Assembly (NCBI RefSeq): GCF_000237925.1
Contig: NC_031499.1
Location: 434,001 to 498,000 of the forward strand
Length of the DNA stretch: 64,000 bases
Reading direction: 5' to 3'
Source: Schistosoma mansoni
Lineage: Eukaryota > Platyhelminthes > Trematoda > Strigeidida > Schistosomatidae
A program made the translations under genes and the position numbers. Shown here one piece after another: positions 34,835 through 44,229 of the stretch. Position 1 is the stretch's first letter. Each line of letters starts with the position of its first letter. A model generated the notes under the pieces. It made no database searches. It was given only the letters and a program-made list of their open reading frames with translations, and was not told where the DNA came from.

Positions 34835-36136
34835 ATGGAGCCTGCGATACAACAGTTGGACATTCATTCAATTTCTGAAGCTTTTGAGGATTATCTTGAA
34901 AGGTTTGAGATATGGAGCATGACCAAGAAAGATATGAAGGGTGACAAAATTGTGGCACATTTTCTTACATTCTTCGGTCAAGAAGCCTACAGTTTACTAA
35001 AAACCTTGGCATATCCAGATAAGCTGATCTCACTTACATATTCAACTCTCAAGGAATTACTATTAAATCATGTGAAGTGCACCAGTTTTGAATGTCGTGA
35101 GAGAGCAAAATTTCATAAGATGATTCGTCAGGATAACCAGAAGGTTAAGGACTTCATCCTTGAATTGAAAAGACAAGCTACCAAATGTAATTTTGGTGAT
35201 CAACTTCATGTACAGCTGAGAGATCGGTTAATTGCTGGAATTAACATACCAGGTCTGGAAAAGGAGCTGTTAAGAATGCCGAACTGTTCTTTTCAAGATG
35301 CTAGAACTGCATGTATTAACTACGAAGCAGTGAATGAACTTGATATTCAATCGATGAAAATTTCTAATACTTTGCTTAGTCGTCATGATGAATTACAATC
35401 TCAGGGTCGATCAAATTTGCGTTCGTTTAATCGTGATTTCTATTCTCGTGGAAATATGAAAGGTGGTTTAACAAGGGACTGCAAAGCAAACAACAAAGGT
35501 GAGAATAAGTTTGGTAAATGCTTATCTTGTGGCAAATTTCATTCTCGTAATTCATGTGCATTTTGTAATGCTAAATGTTTTAAATGTGGCAAGATAGGAC
35601 ACATTCAGTCAGTGTGCAAAACTACTGTTCACTTTGCTTCAAGTATTACTAAGTCTGTTAACTTAGATCCCGATAATTCTGCTGTTTCTAATGATCATTT
35701 ATCTTTATCCACCACTTCAAAAGGGAATGTTCATATTCAAAAGCGATTATATACATCCCTTGGTTCATTTCATGACTTTATTGTGGACACAGGTAGTATA
35801 GAGTCCATTATTTCATTCAAGAACTTGAAATCTTTAGATCCTAATGTCGTGGTAAAACCCACTGAGGTCTCAATACTGGGGATTACTGGACACAGACTGC
35901 CTATACGAGGATGTTGTAAATTGCTAATAAGAAATGATAATTCTTCATATGTGGCCTGTGAATTTTTAGTTAGTGAAATAGGACTGCTAATATCGGGTTT
36001 AAAAAATCTGAAAAGGCTTAAAGTGGAATTGTCTCTACTAGTTTCTACAGAGAATTCTGGTGCTGCACTCAAGGATTTGGTAGCTGTGTGTGCTAAGTGT
36101 AGTGGAGGTATGAAAATTCAGCCCATAAAAATTTAA
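34835..36136 (+). CDS. gag: Gag-protease of Gypsy-B
   Basis: 433 residues. The N-terminal half is capsid-like with FLTFFGQEAYSLLKTLAYPD. Zinc-binding region about residues 228-262, with a classical knuckle CFKCGKIGHIQSVC at about 248. An aspartic protease follows with the catalytic VDTGSIESI near residue 316. Gag and protease share one frame here, unlike the CsRn1-type element. Fossil-element gene. Confidence 0.9.
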   Translation: MEPAIQQLDIHSISEAFEDYLERFEIWSMTKKDMKGDKIVAHFLTFFGQEAYSLLKTLAYPDKLISLTYSTLKELLLNHVKCTSFECRERAKFHKMIRQDNQKVKDFILELKRQATKCNFGDQLHVQLRDRLIAGINIPGLEKELLRMPNCSFQDARTACINYEAVNELDIQSMKISNTLLSRHDELQSQGRSNLRSFNRDFYSRGNMKGGLTRDCKANNKGENKFGKCLSCGKFHSRNSCAFCNAKCFKCGKIGHIQSVCKTTVHFASSITKSVNLDPDNSAVSNDHLSLSTTSKGNVHIQKRLYTSLGSFHDFIVDTGSIESIISFKNLKSLDPNVVVKPTEVSILGITGHRLPIRGCCKLLIRNDNSSYVACEFLVSEIGLLISGLKNLKRLKVELSLLVSTENSGAALKDLVAVCAKCSGGMKIQPIKI

Positions 36137-36217
36137 GTACAGGGTGATCCAGTCTTTCTTAAAAGACGAATAATTCCTTATGGTCTTCGAGAAGCAGTAC
36201 ATAAGTCACTGAACGAT

Positions 36218-37516
36218 TTGTGTGCGAAAGGTATAATTGAACCAGTTCAGTCCTCAGCATGGGGTACTCCTATTGTTACGCCATTGAAGTCGGATAGCAA
36301 GACCCCTAGAATATGCGGTGGTTACAGATTAACACTGAACTCCCGTTTGTTGAAGCAAACATGCACGACGATGGAGGCTGAAGATATTCTAAATCGACTT
36401 CATGGTTCTAAAGTGTTCTCGAAAGTTGACTTGAAAGATGCTTATCTTCAAATCCCTTTAGATCAATCTTCATCTATCTTGACAACAATTAACACTCCTT
36501 TTGGTCTGTTCAAATACAACTTCCTTCCATTTGGTCTTAGTTGTTCTTCAGCCATATTTCAAGAGGTCATGAATAAGATAGTCAGCGATATTGAAGGTGT
36601 TGAAGTTTATCAAGATGATCTCATTGTTCATGGTGCTGATAAAGTAGTTCATGACCGGAGACTTATTGCTTTATTGCGTCGTTTAATTGAGAAGAATATT
36701 ACAGTGAATCCAAATAAATGTTCATTTAGTGTATCTAGTTTTGAATGCCTTGGATACCTAGTTGATGGTAATGGTTTTAGACCGGATATGAAACGACTAG
36801 CCCCACTGACAAATGCACCGTCTCCAAAAAATATCACAGAATTACGTTCACTAGTGGGTGCTCTTCAGTACTACTCTCGTTTTATTCCTAATTTTTCTTG
36901 TCGTGCCAACTGTCTATTTAATATTTTGACATCCAATTCATTCAAATGGGGTGAAGAACAAGAGTCATGCCTACGAAGTCTGCTAAAGTTTCTTCAAAGT
37001 GATGCTGTTCTTCGAACTTACTCACCCAGTGTACATTCTGTTCTTATTACTGATGCATCACCTGTGGGTATTGGTGCAGTCTTGGAACAGGAAGGTAGGC
37101 CAGTTATTTGTGTTTCACGCAAACTTTCTGTTTCTGAACAAGGTTATTCACAAACGCAGCGAGAAGCGTTAGCTGTGTTTTGGGCTGTTAAAAGACTTCA
37201 TAAATATTTATTTGGAAAGTTTACCATTGTTACTGATCATGAAGCTTTAAAGTTCATTTATCATCCTGACAAATCCTTAGCACGTTCCTCAGCTGCTATG
37301 GTTCAACGATGGAGTATTGCTTTGAGTGCTTATGACTATACGATTCAGCACAGGAGTGCAAGACAAATTCAACACGTTGACTACATTTCTCGACAACCAT
37401 TACAAGATAGACCTGTTAATACTTCAGACTGCTTGTTAGTGCAACCTTTACCGGTGAGACGTCCAGATCTCATTAGAGAAACTCGTAGATACTTCATTAC
37501 GCAAACCTGTCCTTGA
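36218..37516 (+). CDS. pol: Reverse transcriptase and RNase H of Gypsy-B
   Basis: 432 residues from the first ATG; RT sequence also extends upstream of it. Visible motifs: GIIEPVQSSAWGTPIV at the start, KVDLKDAYLQIPLD, LPFGLSCSSAIFQ, the catalytic YQDD near residue 130, LGYLVDGNGFRPD, and RNase H with ITDASPVGIGAVLEQ near 277 and VTDHEALKFIY. Domain order and spacing are those of Ty3/Gypsy. Confidence 0.9.
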   Translation: MCAKGIIEPVQSSAWGTPIVTPLKSDSKTPRICGGYRLTLNSRLLKQTCTTMEAEDILNRLHGSKVFSKVDLKDAYLQIPLDQSSSILTTINTPFGLFKYNFLPFGLSCSSAIFQEVMNKIVSDIEGVEVYQDDLIVHGADKVVHDRRLIALLRRLIEKNITVNPNKCSFSVSSFECLGYLVDGNGFRPDMKRLAPLTNAPSPKNITELRSLVGALQYYSRFIPNFSCRANCLFNILTSNSFKWGEEQESCLRSLLKFLQSDAVLRTYSPSVHSVLITDASPVGIGAVLEQEGRPVICVSRKLSVSEQGYSQTQREALAVFWAVKRLHKYLFGKFTIVTDHEALKFIYHPDKSLARSSAAMVQRWSIALSAYDYTIQHRSARQIQHVDYISRQPLQDRPVNTSDCLLVQPLPVRRPDLIRETRRYFITQTCP

Positions 37517-37550
37517 TGATCTTCATAGTGGACATCTAGGTGTTGAGAAA

Positions 37551-38498
37551 ATGAAGTCCTTAGCAAGACTCACATGTTGGTGGCCAGAGATAAATGCAGA
37601 TATATGTCGTACAGCAAAAAATTGTGAGAAATGTCATAAGCTAAAAAGTCTGCCTTCGAAGTGGACTCCATGGCCAGTATCATCTGAGGCCTGGCAGAGA
37701 ATTCATGCAGACTACTGTGGTCCATTTCTTGGCAAGTACTATGCACTTGTAGTTATTGATTCTTTTTCTAAGTGGCCTGAAAGTTTTTTCACAACTTCAC
37801 CAAATTCTGACTTCACAATCCAAGCATTAAGGAAGGTCTTTTGTCGAGAAGGAGTTCTCATGGTGTTAGTCACTGATAATGGCTCTCATTTTGCTGCGGA
37901 TGCAGTCACTAATTGGTTGAATGGTATAGGGTGCAGACATCTGTTTACGGCTCCCAGACACCCTTGTTCTAATGGTCAGGCAGAAAATTTCGTAAGAACA
38001 TTGAAAATTGCTATTGATTCTATTGCTGCTTCGACATTTAATGAACTGGAGAGGGGAGTAGATACATTTCTACTTCAATATAGAAATGCTAAACATTCTG
38101 TGACGAAAGAGACTATATCAAAGCTATTAAAAGGAAGAATTCTCCGTTCGAATATGAGGTGTTTGGAGTCTGCAGAAGTTACATATTATCGTGGGAATGA
38201 TCTTCGACCAGCCACGGGGATCGTGGTGAAGAATGTTGGAAAATCTATGGTGCGAATTCTGGATATCAATGACTTGACTATACATAACAGACATGTTGAT
38301 CAAATACAATACCAGAATCCAGGTGAGTCTGTTCCAATTTCGGTTGTTAATTCTAATACTAATGAGTGCATTCTAGATAATACAGACTCTACATCCAATA
38401 CACCGTCGGACAGATGTAAGATGAACTTAAGAAGAAGACGAACAATTGATTACAGACACTTACACTCCAATTCGAGCTGTGGCGGATGTGATGTTTAA
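37551..38498 (+). CDS. Integrase of Gypsy-B
   Basis: 315 residues. Zinc-region cysteines in CEKCHKLK, catalytic core with HADYCGPFLGKYYALVVID, the second aspartate in VTDNGSHF and the glutamate in HPCSNGQAENFVRTLK. The C-terminal tail ends in RRRRTIDYRHL, and its stop lies inside the 3' LTR. Confidence 0.88.
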   Translation: MKSLARLTCWWPEINADICRTAKNCEKCHKLKSLPSKWTPWPVSSEAWQRIHADYCGPFLGKYYALVVIDSFSKWPESFFTTSPNSDFTIQALRKVFCREGVLMVLVTDNGSHFAADAVTNWLNGIGCRHLFTAPRHPCSNGQAENFVRTLKIAIDSIAASTFNELERGVDTFLLQYRNAKHSVTKETISKLLKGRILRSNMRCLESAEVTYYRGNDLRPATGIVVKNVGKSMVRILDINDLTIHNRHVDQIQYQNPGESVPISVVNSNTNECILDNTDSTSNTPSDRCKMNLRRRRTIDYRHLHSNSSCGGCDV

Positions 38499-38652
38499 AT
38501 AAATCAATGACTTCTTCGTATTGATGACTGTTGTAATTTTGAATTCCAAATACAATGCATTCGTTCGGGCTCATCTAATACTTCTTGATTACATTGCGTT
38601 ATTCCTGGGATTACTAGTTTATACTACAATTCAAATACTTCTGATTATCATA
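38487..38652 (+). repeat. 3' LTR of Gypsy-B
   Basis: 166 bp, overlapping the end of the integrase frame by a few codons. Partner of 34658-34823. Confidence 0.9.
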
Positions 38653-40079
38653 GAACCTTTCGGAGGGAAAAAAGCTAACGAAGGAAATAGAGTCCGTCGA
38701 CCATAAACTATCATTTCTCGATTGTTTAGTTGAGCGAAGACATAATAATAGTAAGTTGAAAATAAATGTATTTAGGAAATCAACGCATTCAGAGAGATAT
38801 TTAGATTTTGGTTCAGCTCATGAATTATGTACGAAAGTCACGGTTGTCAAAAATTTAATTAACAGAAGTCCTAAGTTTGTTAAAGTTAAGGGAGACCAAC
38901 AATCTGAATTGAGTAAGATTTGGTCTACAGTCAGGGATAACAACTACCCAAAGGAGTTTATAAAGAAGATTGTTAGAAATGTAAGAAAAACTAAACTAGA
39001 ATGCATACAAAAAGATTAGAAGTCTATTGTAGTCACCCCATACTGTAGTGAAACATCGAAAGAAATCAAACGGATTCTAAACAAGCATGATATAGGAGTA
39101 TGTTTTCGGACGTGCGACACTATAAGGGCGACATTGGTGAGAGTTAAGGATAGGTTACCAAAGGAAGAACGACAAAATTATTATTTTCAGAATATGTTAT
39201 TATTAAAATATTGTCTATGAGATCAATTGTCATGATTTTAATGCAGATTATATTGGAGAAACATCCAGACAATCGAACGTAAGTTTGAAGGAACCCAAAA
39301 ATGTTTGAAAAATGTTCCCAAAACTTCGGCTGACAGAAATAAACTTGAAAATAAGTCTGCGATAACGTTACATGCGTTAGAAACGGGACACAGGATTGAT
39401 TTTTAGGAGGCTAAAATACTTCAGAAAGGTTTCAACACTCATAAAGAAAGATCGACGGCAGAAGCCCTGTATATATGGACGAATAAGAACAGCCTTAACA
39501 GAAATGACGGTATTCAGCTAGCAACCGTTTGGTGAATATTCATCAACAAGTAATGAAACCCTTTCTTTCTTTATTCAACCTGTTTATCTCCCATGAATCG
39601 TTGCTTCGACTGAAATCAAGATGAGTTATGTTTAACATTACAATTATGTACTTGATGATTCTCATTTTTACTTGCAACTCAATGATTCCGAAACAATTTT
39701 TCAACCTTCAATTTGCACTTCTATTTTTACTTCATATAGAAACACCAACACCGAATATCATTCATTAATAACTAATTCTTACGCATACATACACACACAC
39801 ACAATTCATCCAGTCTTTTTTTGATTTATTCCACATCGTGAACTTTTCACTTGATTCTCATATAATTGACTCATATTACCCTGTTTACAAAAATGCAACA
39901 TTCGAATATGATTGGATTGGTACATTGTAGATTTGATTTGATCGCTAAACGCTATGTATTTCTTTGATGATTTTGAATATTACCCTGAAGAAGTCCAGAC
40001 AAGTTAGCTGGGCGAAACGTTGAAATTATTTAAATTTCAATAGCTGAGGTTACTTCAAATATAATTTTCACTTATAATA
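38653..40079 (+). mobile_element. Penelope-like element, C-terminal portion with GIY-YIG endonuclease
   Basis: Continues the RT of 34176-34657: SFLDCLVERRHN near 38715, then an 87-residue frame (38756-39019) with NVFRKSTHSERYLDF and NLINRSPKFV. Stops and frame changes follow. The endonuclease region near 39230-39530 shows DYIGETSRQS (the YIG half of GIY-YIG), a KNVPKT-like basic segment, KLENKSAITLHALETGHRID and a terminal TAEALYIWTNKNSLNRNDG. RT plus GIY-YIG is the hallmark of Penelope-like elements. The endonuclease is frame-broken, so this copy is dead. A hammerhead-like core lies near its 3' end. Confidence 0.88.
39985..40046 (+). ncRNA. Hammerhead-ribozyme-like core at the 3' end of the Penelope-like element
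   Basis: CTGAAGA at 39985-39991 fits the conserved CUGANGA. It is followed by a stem II formed by GTCCAG and CTGGGC (39993-39998 and 40008-40013), then GAAAC at 40014-40018. A strong stem III hairpin follows (TTGAAATT with AATTTCAA). The expected GUH cleavage triplet after stem III is not clear (TAGC is seen), so this copy may be inactive. Hammerheads are known from the terminal repeats of Penelope-like elements. Confidence 0.6.
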
Positions 40080-41297
40080 ACTTGGCTATAGTTGGTAATT
40101 CGTTCACATATAGTAAAAAGAGAAGAGGACCGAGGATTGTGCCTTAGGGAACTCCACTTTTTACAGGTTCCCACGATAAGAGAGCTCCATTTACTCTTGC
40201 CCTTTGCCTCCTGTCATGTAGAAAGTCACTTATCCAGTCTATGACCGTATAATGAATTCCAAAACTTTCCAGTCTTAATTTACGATCAGAATGTGAGACC
40301 TTATCAAAGGCTTTACTTAGATCTATGAAAATCACATCTACAGGAATATTTCGATCTTTTGCCTCAGCCCAATCTTCTTTTGCAATGAGAAGATTTGCCA
40401 AACATGATAGGCCTTTCTGGAAACTATGTTGTTCCCTGGATAAAAGATCATGACCTTCCATGTAGTTTATAACAGCCGTCCGAATAATTCTTTCCATCGT
40501 TTTTACAACTGCACTAGTGAAGCTAACGAGTCGATAGTTACTAACTAAATCTCTACTCCCAGCCTTATACACCGGACTGATTATCGCGTCTTTCCAGTCT
40601 CTAGGCAATCTGAAGTGCTGCAGGGACATATCAAACGGCATCGCTAAGGGTTCAGCAATTACATCTGATAGAGCTTTCATAATCCTGGAATGAATATCAT
40701 CAGGACCACTGGACTTATCAGGCTTGATATGCTGAAATAGTCTTAATACAGCATCTTTCTCAACAACTATAGGGTCCATCAACAAGTTGCCACAATCACA
40801 ATGAATAATTGGTCGTTCCTCATTACTGATAGAAAAAACTTTACTGAAATATTCCGATAGAGCCTCAGCTATTTGATATCATTTCTTGCCATCATTAGCG
40901 GATTTTCTTGCATCAAAAGTGGAGCGGGTATTTATATTATTGGCTATGTATAAAAGGACGCCACCTCCTTTCCTGCATCTATGTCTATCACTTCTTAAAC
41001 AGTGGAATCCGGATAATTCTGGGGTAATCTCGAAGTCATGGACTAACCATGTTTCCGTCACAGCTACAATGAGTGGTCTTAATTCGTCCACTAATGCCCC
41101 TAGTTCATAGAACTTATATCATAGACTACAAGCGTTGGCATATAAGACTCCTAAGGATAATGACATATCCACATACGCATTCGCTTCGAAGACCTGACTA
41201 TTCGAAAACCCGCCAATTGGAGATTATTCTCACCGTTTTGTCGACGGGTTTCCAGTTCAGCTAGGGTCGTCTTCCTTTTTATTCTATCTTTAAGAGA
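40080..41297 (-). mobile_element. CR1-like LINE R3, endonuclease and RT N-terminal portion
   Basis: Minus strand. ORF2 opens near 41261 (MSLKDRIKRKTTLAELETRR). Endonuclease: ALVDELRPLIVAVTETWL, then CRKGGGVLLYIANN (41091-40879); the second half of the endonuclease is deleted. RT at 40785-40144: HIKPDKSSGPDDI, FRLPRDWKDAIISPVYK, IFIDLSKAFDKVSH. It runs on to GTILGPLLFLLYVNELPT at about 40085, after which the Penelope-like element interrupts it. Several stops are present. The 5' side continues past the SINE and gap into ORF1. Confidence 0.85.
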
Positions 41298-41470
41298 CAT
41301 ATCTGTCCCTAAATTCACTTAGTATTGTTTGTTTGAATCTTCCCATCGATGTGTTAGGACTGCAACTGGTCAGTCTCTAATTGGCATATGTGCATACTGT
41401 GCGTACTGCCTCGATATAGCCCTGATTCACAAGCATGATAAGCAAGGATGGATAGTGGCTAGCAGTGGAA

Positions 41471-41513
41471 TCCAGGACGCGCGTTTCATCCCATTTGGGA
41501 CTCGTCAGCTGGA
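41471..41513 (-). ncRNA. Hammerhead ribozyme (Smalpha type), minus strand
   Basis: Read on the minus strand: stem I TCCAG/CTGGA, CTGACGAG core, a stem II with an AAAT-type loop, GAAAC, a short GC-rich stem III and the GTC cleavage triplet before CTGGA. Stem II differs slightly from the plus-strand copy (GGGAT against AGGAC). Confidence 0.85.
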
Positions 41514-41529
41514 TGTACCTGCATCTCAG

Positions 41530-41595
41530 AGTTGATGCCGAGTGGATAACGCGATGGCGTTTGAGGCGAGGGTACTGGGTTCGAGTCCCATAGTG
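41530..41595 (+). promoter_or_regulatory. tRNA-like pol III promoter of the hammerhead SINE
   Basis: Box A-like TGCCGAGTGGATAACG near 41536 and a perfect box B GGTTCGAGTCC at 41578-41588, about 40 bp apart. This is the internal promoter arrangement of tRNA-derived SINEs. It points towards the plus-strand hammerhead across the gap. Confidence 0.75.
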
Positions 41596-41795
41596 NNNNN
41601 NNNNNNNNNNNNNNNNNNNNNNNNNNNNNNNNNNNNNNNNNNNNNNNNNNNNNNNNNNNNNNNNNNNNNNNNNNNNNNNNNNNNNNNNNNNNNNNNNNNN
41701 NNNNNNNNNNNNNNNNNNNNNNNNNNNNNNNNNNNNNNNNNNNNNNNNNNNNNNNNNNNNNNNNNNNNNNNNNNNNNNNNNNNNNNNNNNNNNNN
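41596..41795. other. Assembly gap of exactly 200 Ns
   Basis: A round-number gap, as scaffolding programs insert. Protein frames that appear to cross it are artefacts. Confidence 0.98.
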
Positions 41796-41804
41796 GCAGG
41801 TACA

Positions 41805-41847
41805 TCCAGCTGACGAGTCCCAAATAGGACGAAACGCGCGTCCTGGA
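41805..41847 (+). ncRNA. Hammerhead ribozyme (Smalpha type), plus strand
   Basis: Stem I TCCAG (41805-41809) with CTGGA (41843-41847), CTGACGA at 41810-41816, stem II GTCC/GGAC closing a CAAATA loop, GAAA at 41831-41834, a short stem III and GTC at 41840-41842, with cleavage expected after 41842. All core positions needed for self-cleavage are present. Confidence 0.9.
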
Positions 41848-41886
41848 TCCCACTGCTAGCCACTATCCATCCTTGCATATCTGTCC

Positions 41887-42785
41887 TTACTTGAATATCA
41901 GAATTGTCGTGACTACGAGCGCTACTTAACAGAAGCTCAAGTTGTTTCCCCGACCCTAGGTCGGGGTTAAACACTATCATCTGCCCTTTTACCTATTCTA
42001 ACCAATTTTTGACCTGAAAACCTTTAGAGTGATCTGGTAATATGCTACGCATATATTCTTCGAGCCTCTCCCAATTATTGGCGTGTCTAATTTTGAGATC
42101 TGGATCGTTCGACTCTAGCAGTCTGCTCACAATAATATTCGATGAGATTAAGTTCTTCTCAGTCACGCTAGGGTGGCGTTCTGTCTTATTATCGGAGTTT
42201 GGTAGTGCGTTGTGTGACTCAGAATGCGAGTTCACCAATAACTTGCCAACCAAGTGCGTATTACCTTTGGCTCTTTTTCTTTTCCTTTTCTCCGTACTGC
42301 AGTCCACTTTCATCACTCAGAACAGCCACATCGGGACTATTTCGGACGGTGACGGTTTTATCCGGGTCCTCGATTTCTAATGGAGATACATGACTATTTA
42401 TATTAATATCAAGTGGTGATACACTCCTCGTTAGTTGTGATGGAAATTTCACTTTTCCATCAATCACAGTGGGGTGTTTAACGCGTCATGTAACAGCACG
42501 TACAACACTGACACAGTCTTCACTGTCAATGCTTGGGTTACCAGTGCAACCACTATCGTTCTTTATACAGGCCAGAGCAAATGGGCTCATAACTTCCTGG
42601 ATTAGTAGCGTCCTGGTTATACAGCAAAACATGGAAAGGCGATGACAGTTAGGCTTACAGTATCTTTTGTATGCGGAGGGACTAAGACAGGTACACATCT
42701 TGTGGAACCAATTTTTACATTCCTCACACTGCATTACTTCAGTTCGGTTGTCCACATTTGTAAGTACTGCCAAACACTGGAATCA
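41887..42785 (-). mobile_element. CR1-like LINE R3, ORF1 with PHD finger
   Basis: Minus-strand ORF1 pieces: 42773-42486 with the PHD-type zinc finger CEECKNWFHKMCTCLS and the following CKPNCHR; 42467-42261; and 42316-41993 with NNWERLEEYMRSILPDHSKG. PHD fingers in ORF1 are known from CR1-like LINEs. The pieces are in different frames. Same strand and correct order relative to ORF2 on the other side of the hammerhead SINE, so this is the 5' end of the same LINE. The region above 42648 is also the outer end of a large inverted repeat. Confidence 0.75.
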
Positions 42786-42999
42786 GGTTAGGGTTTCAAA
42801 CACAATATGACAACAATAGAAACACAAGTGTCAGAGTCAATGAGAAAGAAGGTACCACGAGACAAAGTTTTCAACAAAATGTCAAACCCTAACCGAAATA
42901 ATTCAACTTAAAGTAGATGAAGGATGTTTTTTGATGCAACAAATACACAAAAACAAAGTTAATCACAACAAGTAAGAAATCACTGCCTTCTTTCTGAAG

Positions 43000-43141
43000 C
43001 TCCATACAATGGACTCTTTTAAAAGAAATTTAGGCCAACTGAGAGACCATCATTGACAAGACTAACACAGGCTATCAAGCTTCCTGTCCTTTCAAAACTG
43101 AAACTAATACCAACATTCAGATGACGACTTATTGATGAACG
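43000..43141 (+). mobile_element. CR1-like LINE R4 3'-end fragment
   Basis: Matches 55190-55330 (shared CAACTGAGAGACC and GACTAACACAGG), the 3' UTR of LINE R4. No coding sequence. Mirrored at 59760-59901. Confidence 0.7.
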
Positions 43142-43193
43142 TTTGTAAAAGTGCCTTGATGGTTCGTTTGTTCTTTCCACCAGGCAATTACCT

Positions 43194-43549
43194 TGGAGTG
43201 ACCTACTTATATGACGAGAAACGCGATTAGTATAATGGAAACATTTATTACTGTAACCAATTGTACCAGTGATTGTTTTACTGTACTTGTTTGTTCAACT
43301 GTACCAAACACACTTTTCCTTCTGTTGCCTGTGACCTCGCAGGAACTCGCATCTGCCCGGCAGTTTCGCTTGTAATGTTTGGCACGTCGCGGTATTCTTT
43401 CGATACCACGAGATCGCCAACAAATATATCTTATCTGGACCAATAATAGCCTTTTGGTTTTCGGCCTATCGAGGGATCCAAGTCCTTATCTGGCGCGTAA
43501 TCCACATGTAGTGGTGATCTTAGTCAATCGCGACTCGTCTTCATCTACA
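43194..43549 (+). repeat. Family-C LTR (solo)
   Basis: 356 bp, begins TGGAG, ends CTACA; homologous to the split solo LTR at 6414-12123. Flanks read ACCT and AGCT, so a 4-bp duplication is possible but imperfect. Mirrored at 59352-59707. Confidence 0.75.
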
Positions 43550-43559
43550 AGCTTTCGTT

Positions 43560-43765
43560 TGTGAGACTTGACGCTCGTGAACCGTACGGAGGGACGAGAA
43601 GCTCGAAAAGACATAAAACTAAGGCTAGATCCCGGCCAAAAGAACCTTGAAATTGTGGACCCTAGGGTGGTGGGGCTTCGACAGGGAATGATACTGAACC
43701 TTCGGAGCAATTTGAACGGTCTTAAAATCTGTTACACTAATGCCAGAAGCTCGCTTAACAGATGA
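43560..43765 (+). mobile_element. CR1-like LINE, start of ORF2
   Basis: A 65-residue frame ending LNGLKICYTNARSSLNR, the conserved opening of a CR1-type endonuclease, after which the LINE stops. Mirrored at 59136-59341. Confidence 0.5.
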
Positions 43766-44062
43766 TCGGAGCTAGAAGTATAGACAGACCATGCCTAGCC
43801 GGGTGTACACGCAAACACAGAGATGTTACTGACGCAGTCCGTAGATAGTGGGCAACCTGACTTTGAAGATTTCACATTGGTATATATCCCACACTATTCA
43901 GCCTTTCTACAACCTCTGACGCAGGCATTGCAAAGCAAAATAAAACACTTTATATTATTTACCGAAGCAAAATATTCTTTTTCTGCATCCATAACCATTT
44001 GTTTCCTTCCCAAAGAAACTAGAACCAAGCCAAATGCCATATGGTACTTTCCGCAAGAAATT

Positions 44063-44229
44063 TGTGGTGTTTGTATGAACTAATGATTCCTTTGTACTCG
44101 ATGACTACCTGGTTTCGAATTCTAAATATAATACGTTCGTTAGTGCTCATATAGTTCTCCTTGATCTAAATTGCGTTATTTCTGGGATTCCTAGCTCGTA
44201 TAATAATTCGAATACTTCTAATTATCACA
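44063..44229 (+). repeat. Solo LTR of Gypsy-B inside Gypsy-C pol
   Basis: 167 bp, begins TGTGGTG and ends ATCACA; homologous to 34658-34823. GAATT follows it and GAAATT precedes it, a likely target-site duplication with one slipped base. The RNase H reading resumes right after it. Mirrored at 58672-58838. Confidence 0.75.

Larger units (their letters stand above)
34658..38652 (+). mobile_element. Gypsy element, family B, looks whole and young
   Basis: A 3995-bp Ty3/Gypsy element inside the Penelope-like element. LTRs of 166 bp at 34658-34823 and 38487-38652 appear to differ at one position, so insertion was recent. The flanks share GAAC, the likely target-site duplication. A primer-binding site starts about 34824 (TTGGGGTCGCGATGG). 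Gag with CCHC knuckles, protease, RT, RNase H and integrase are all present, with about one break between RT/RNase H and integrase. It is distinct from the CsRn1 clade. The schistosome family name is not assigned (Gulliver or Saci type are candidates). Confidence 0.9.
41309..41875. mobile_element. Palindromic Smalpha-type hammerhead SINE containing an assembly gap
   Basis: An insertion in LINE R3 flanked by CATATCTGTCC at 41298-41308 and 41876-41886. It holds a minus-strand hammerhead (41471-41513), a plus-strand tRNA-like pol III promoter (about 41530-41595), 200 Ns (41596-41795) and a plus-strand hammerhead (41805-41847). The sequence flanking each hammerhead, down to the CTAGCCACTATCCATCC motif, is repeated in inverted order. 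The ribozyme core and tRNA-like promoter match the schistosome Smalpha family. Confidence 0.85.

Noticed and set aside
41377-41980. Open frames on both strands running through the gap
   Set aside because: They consist largely of unknown residues from the Ns; the reading continues only because Ns hide stops.
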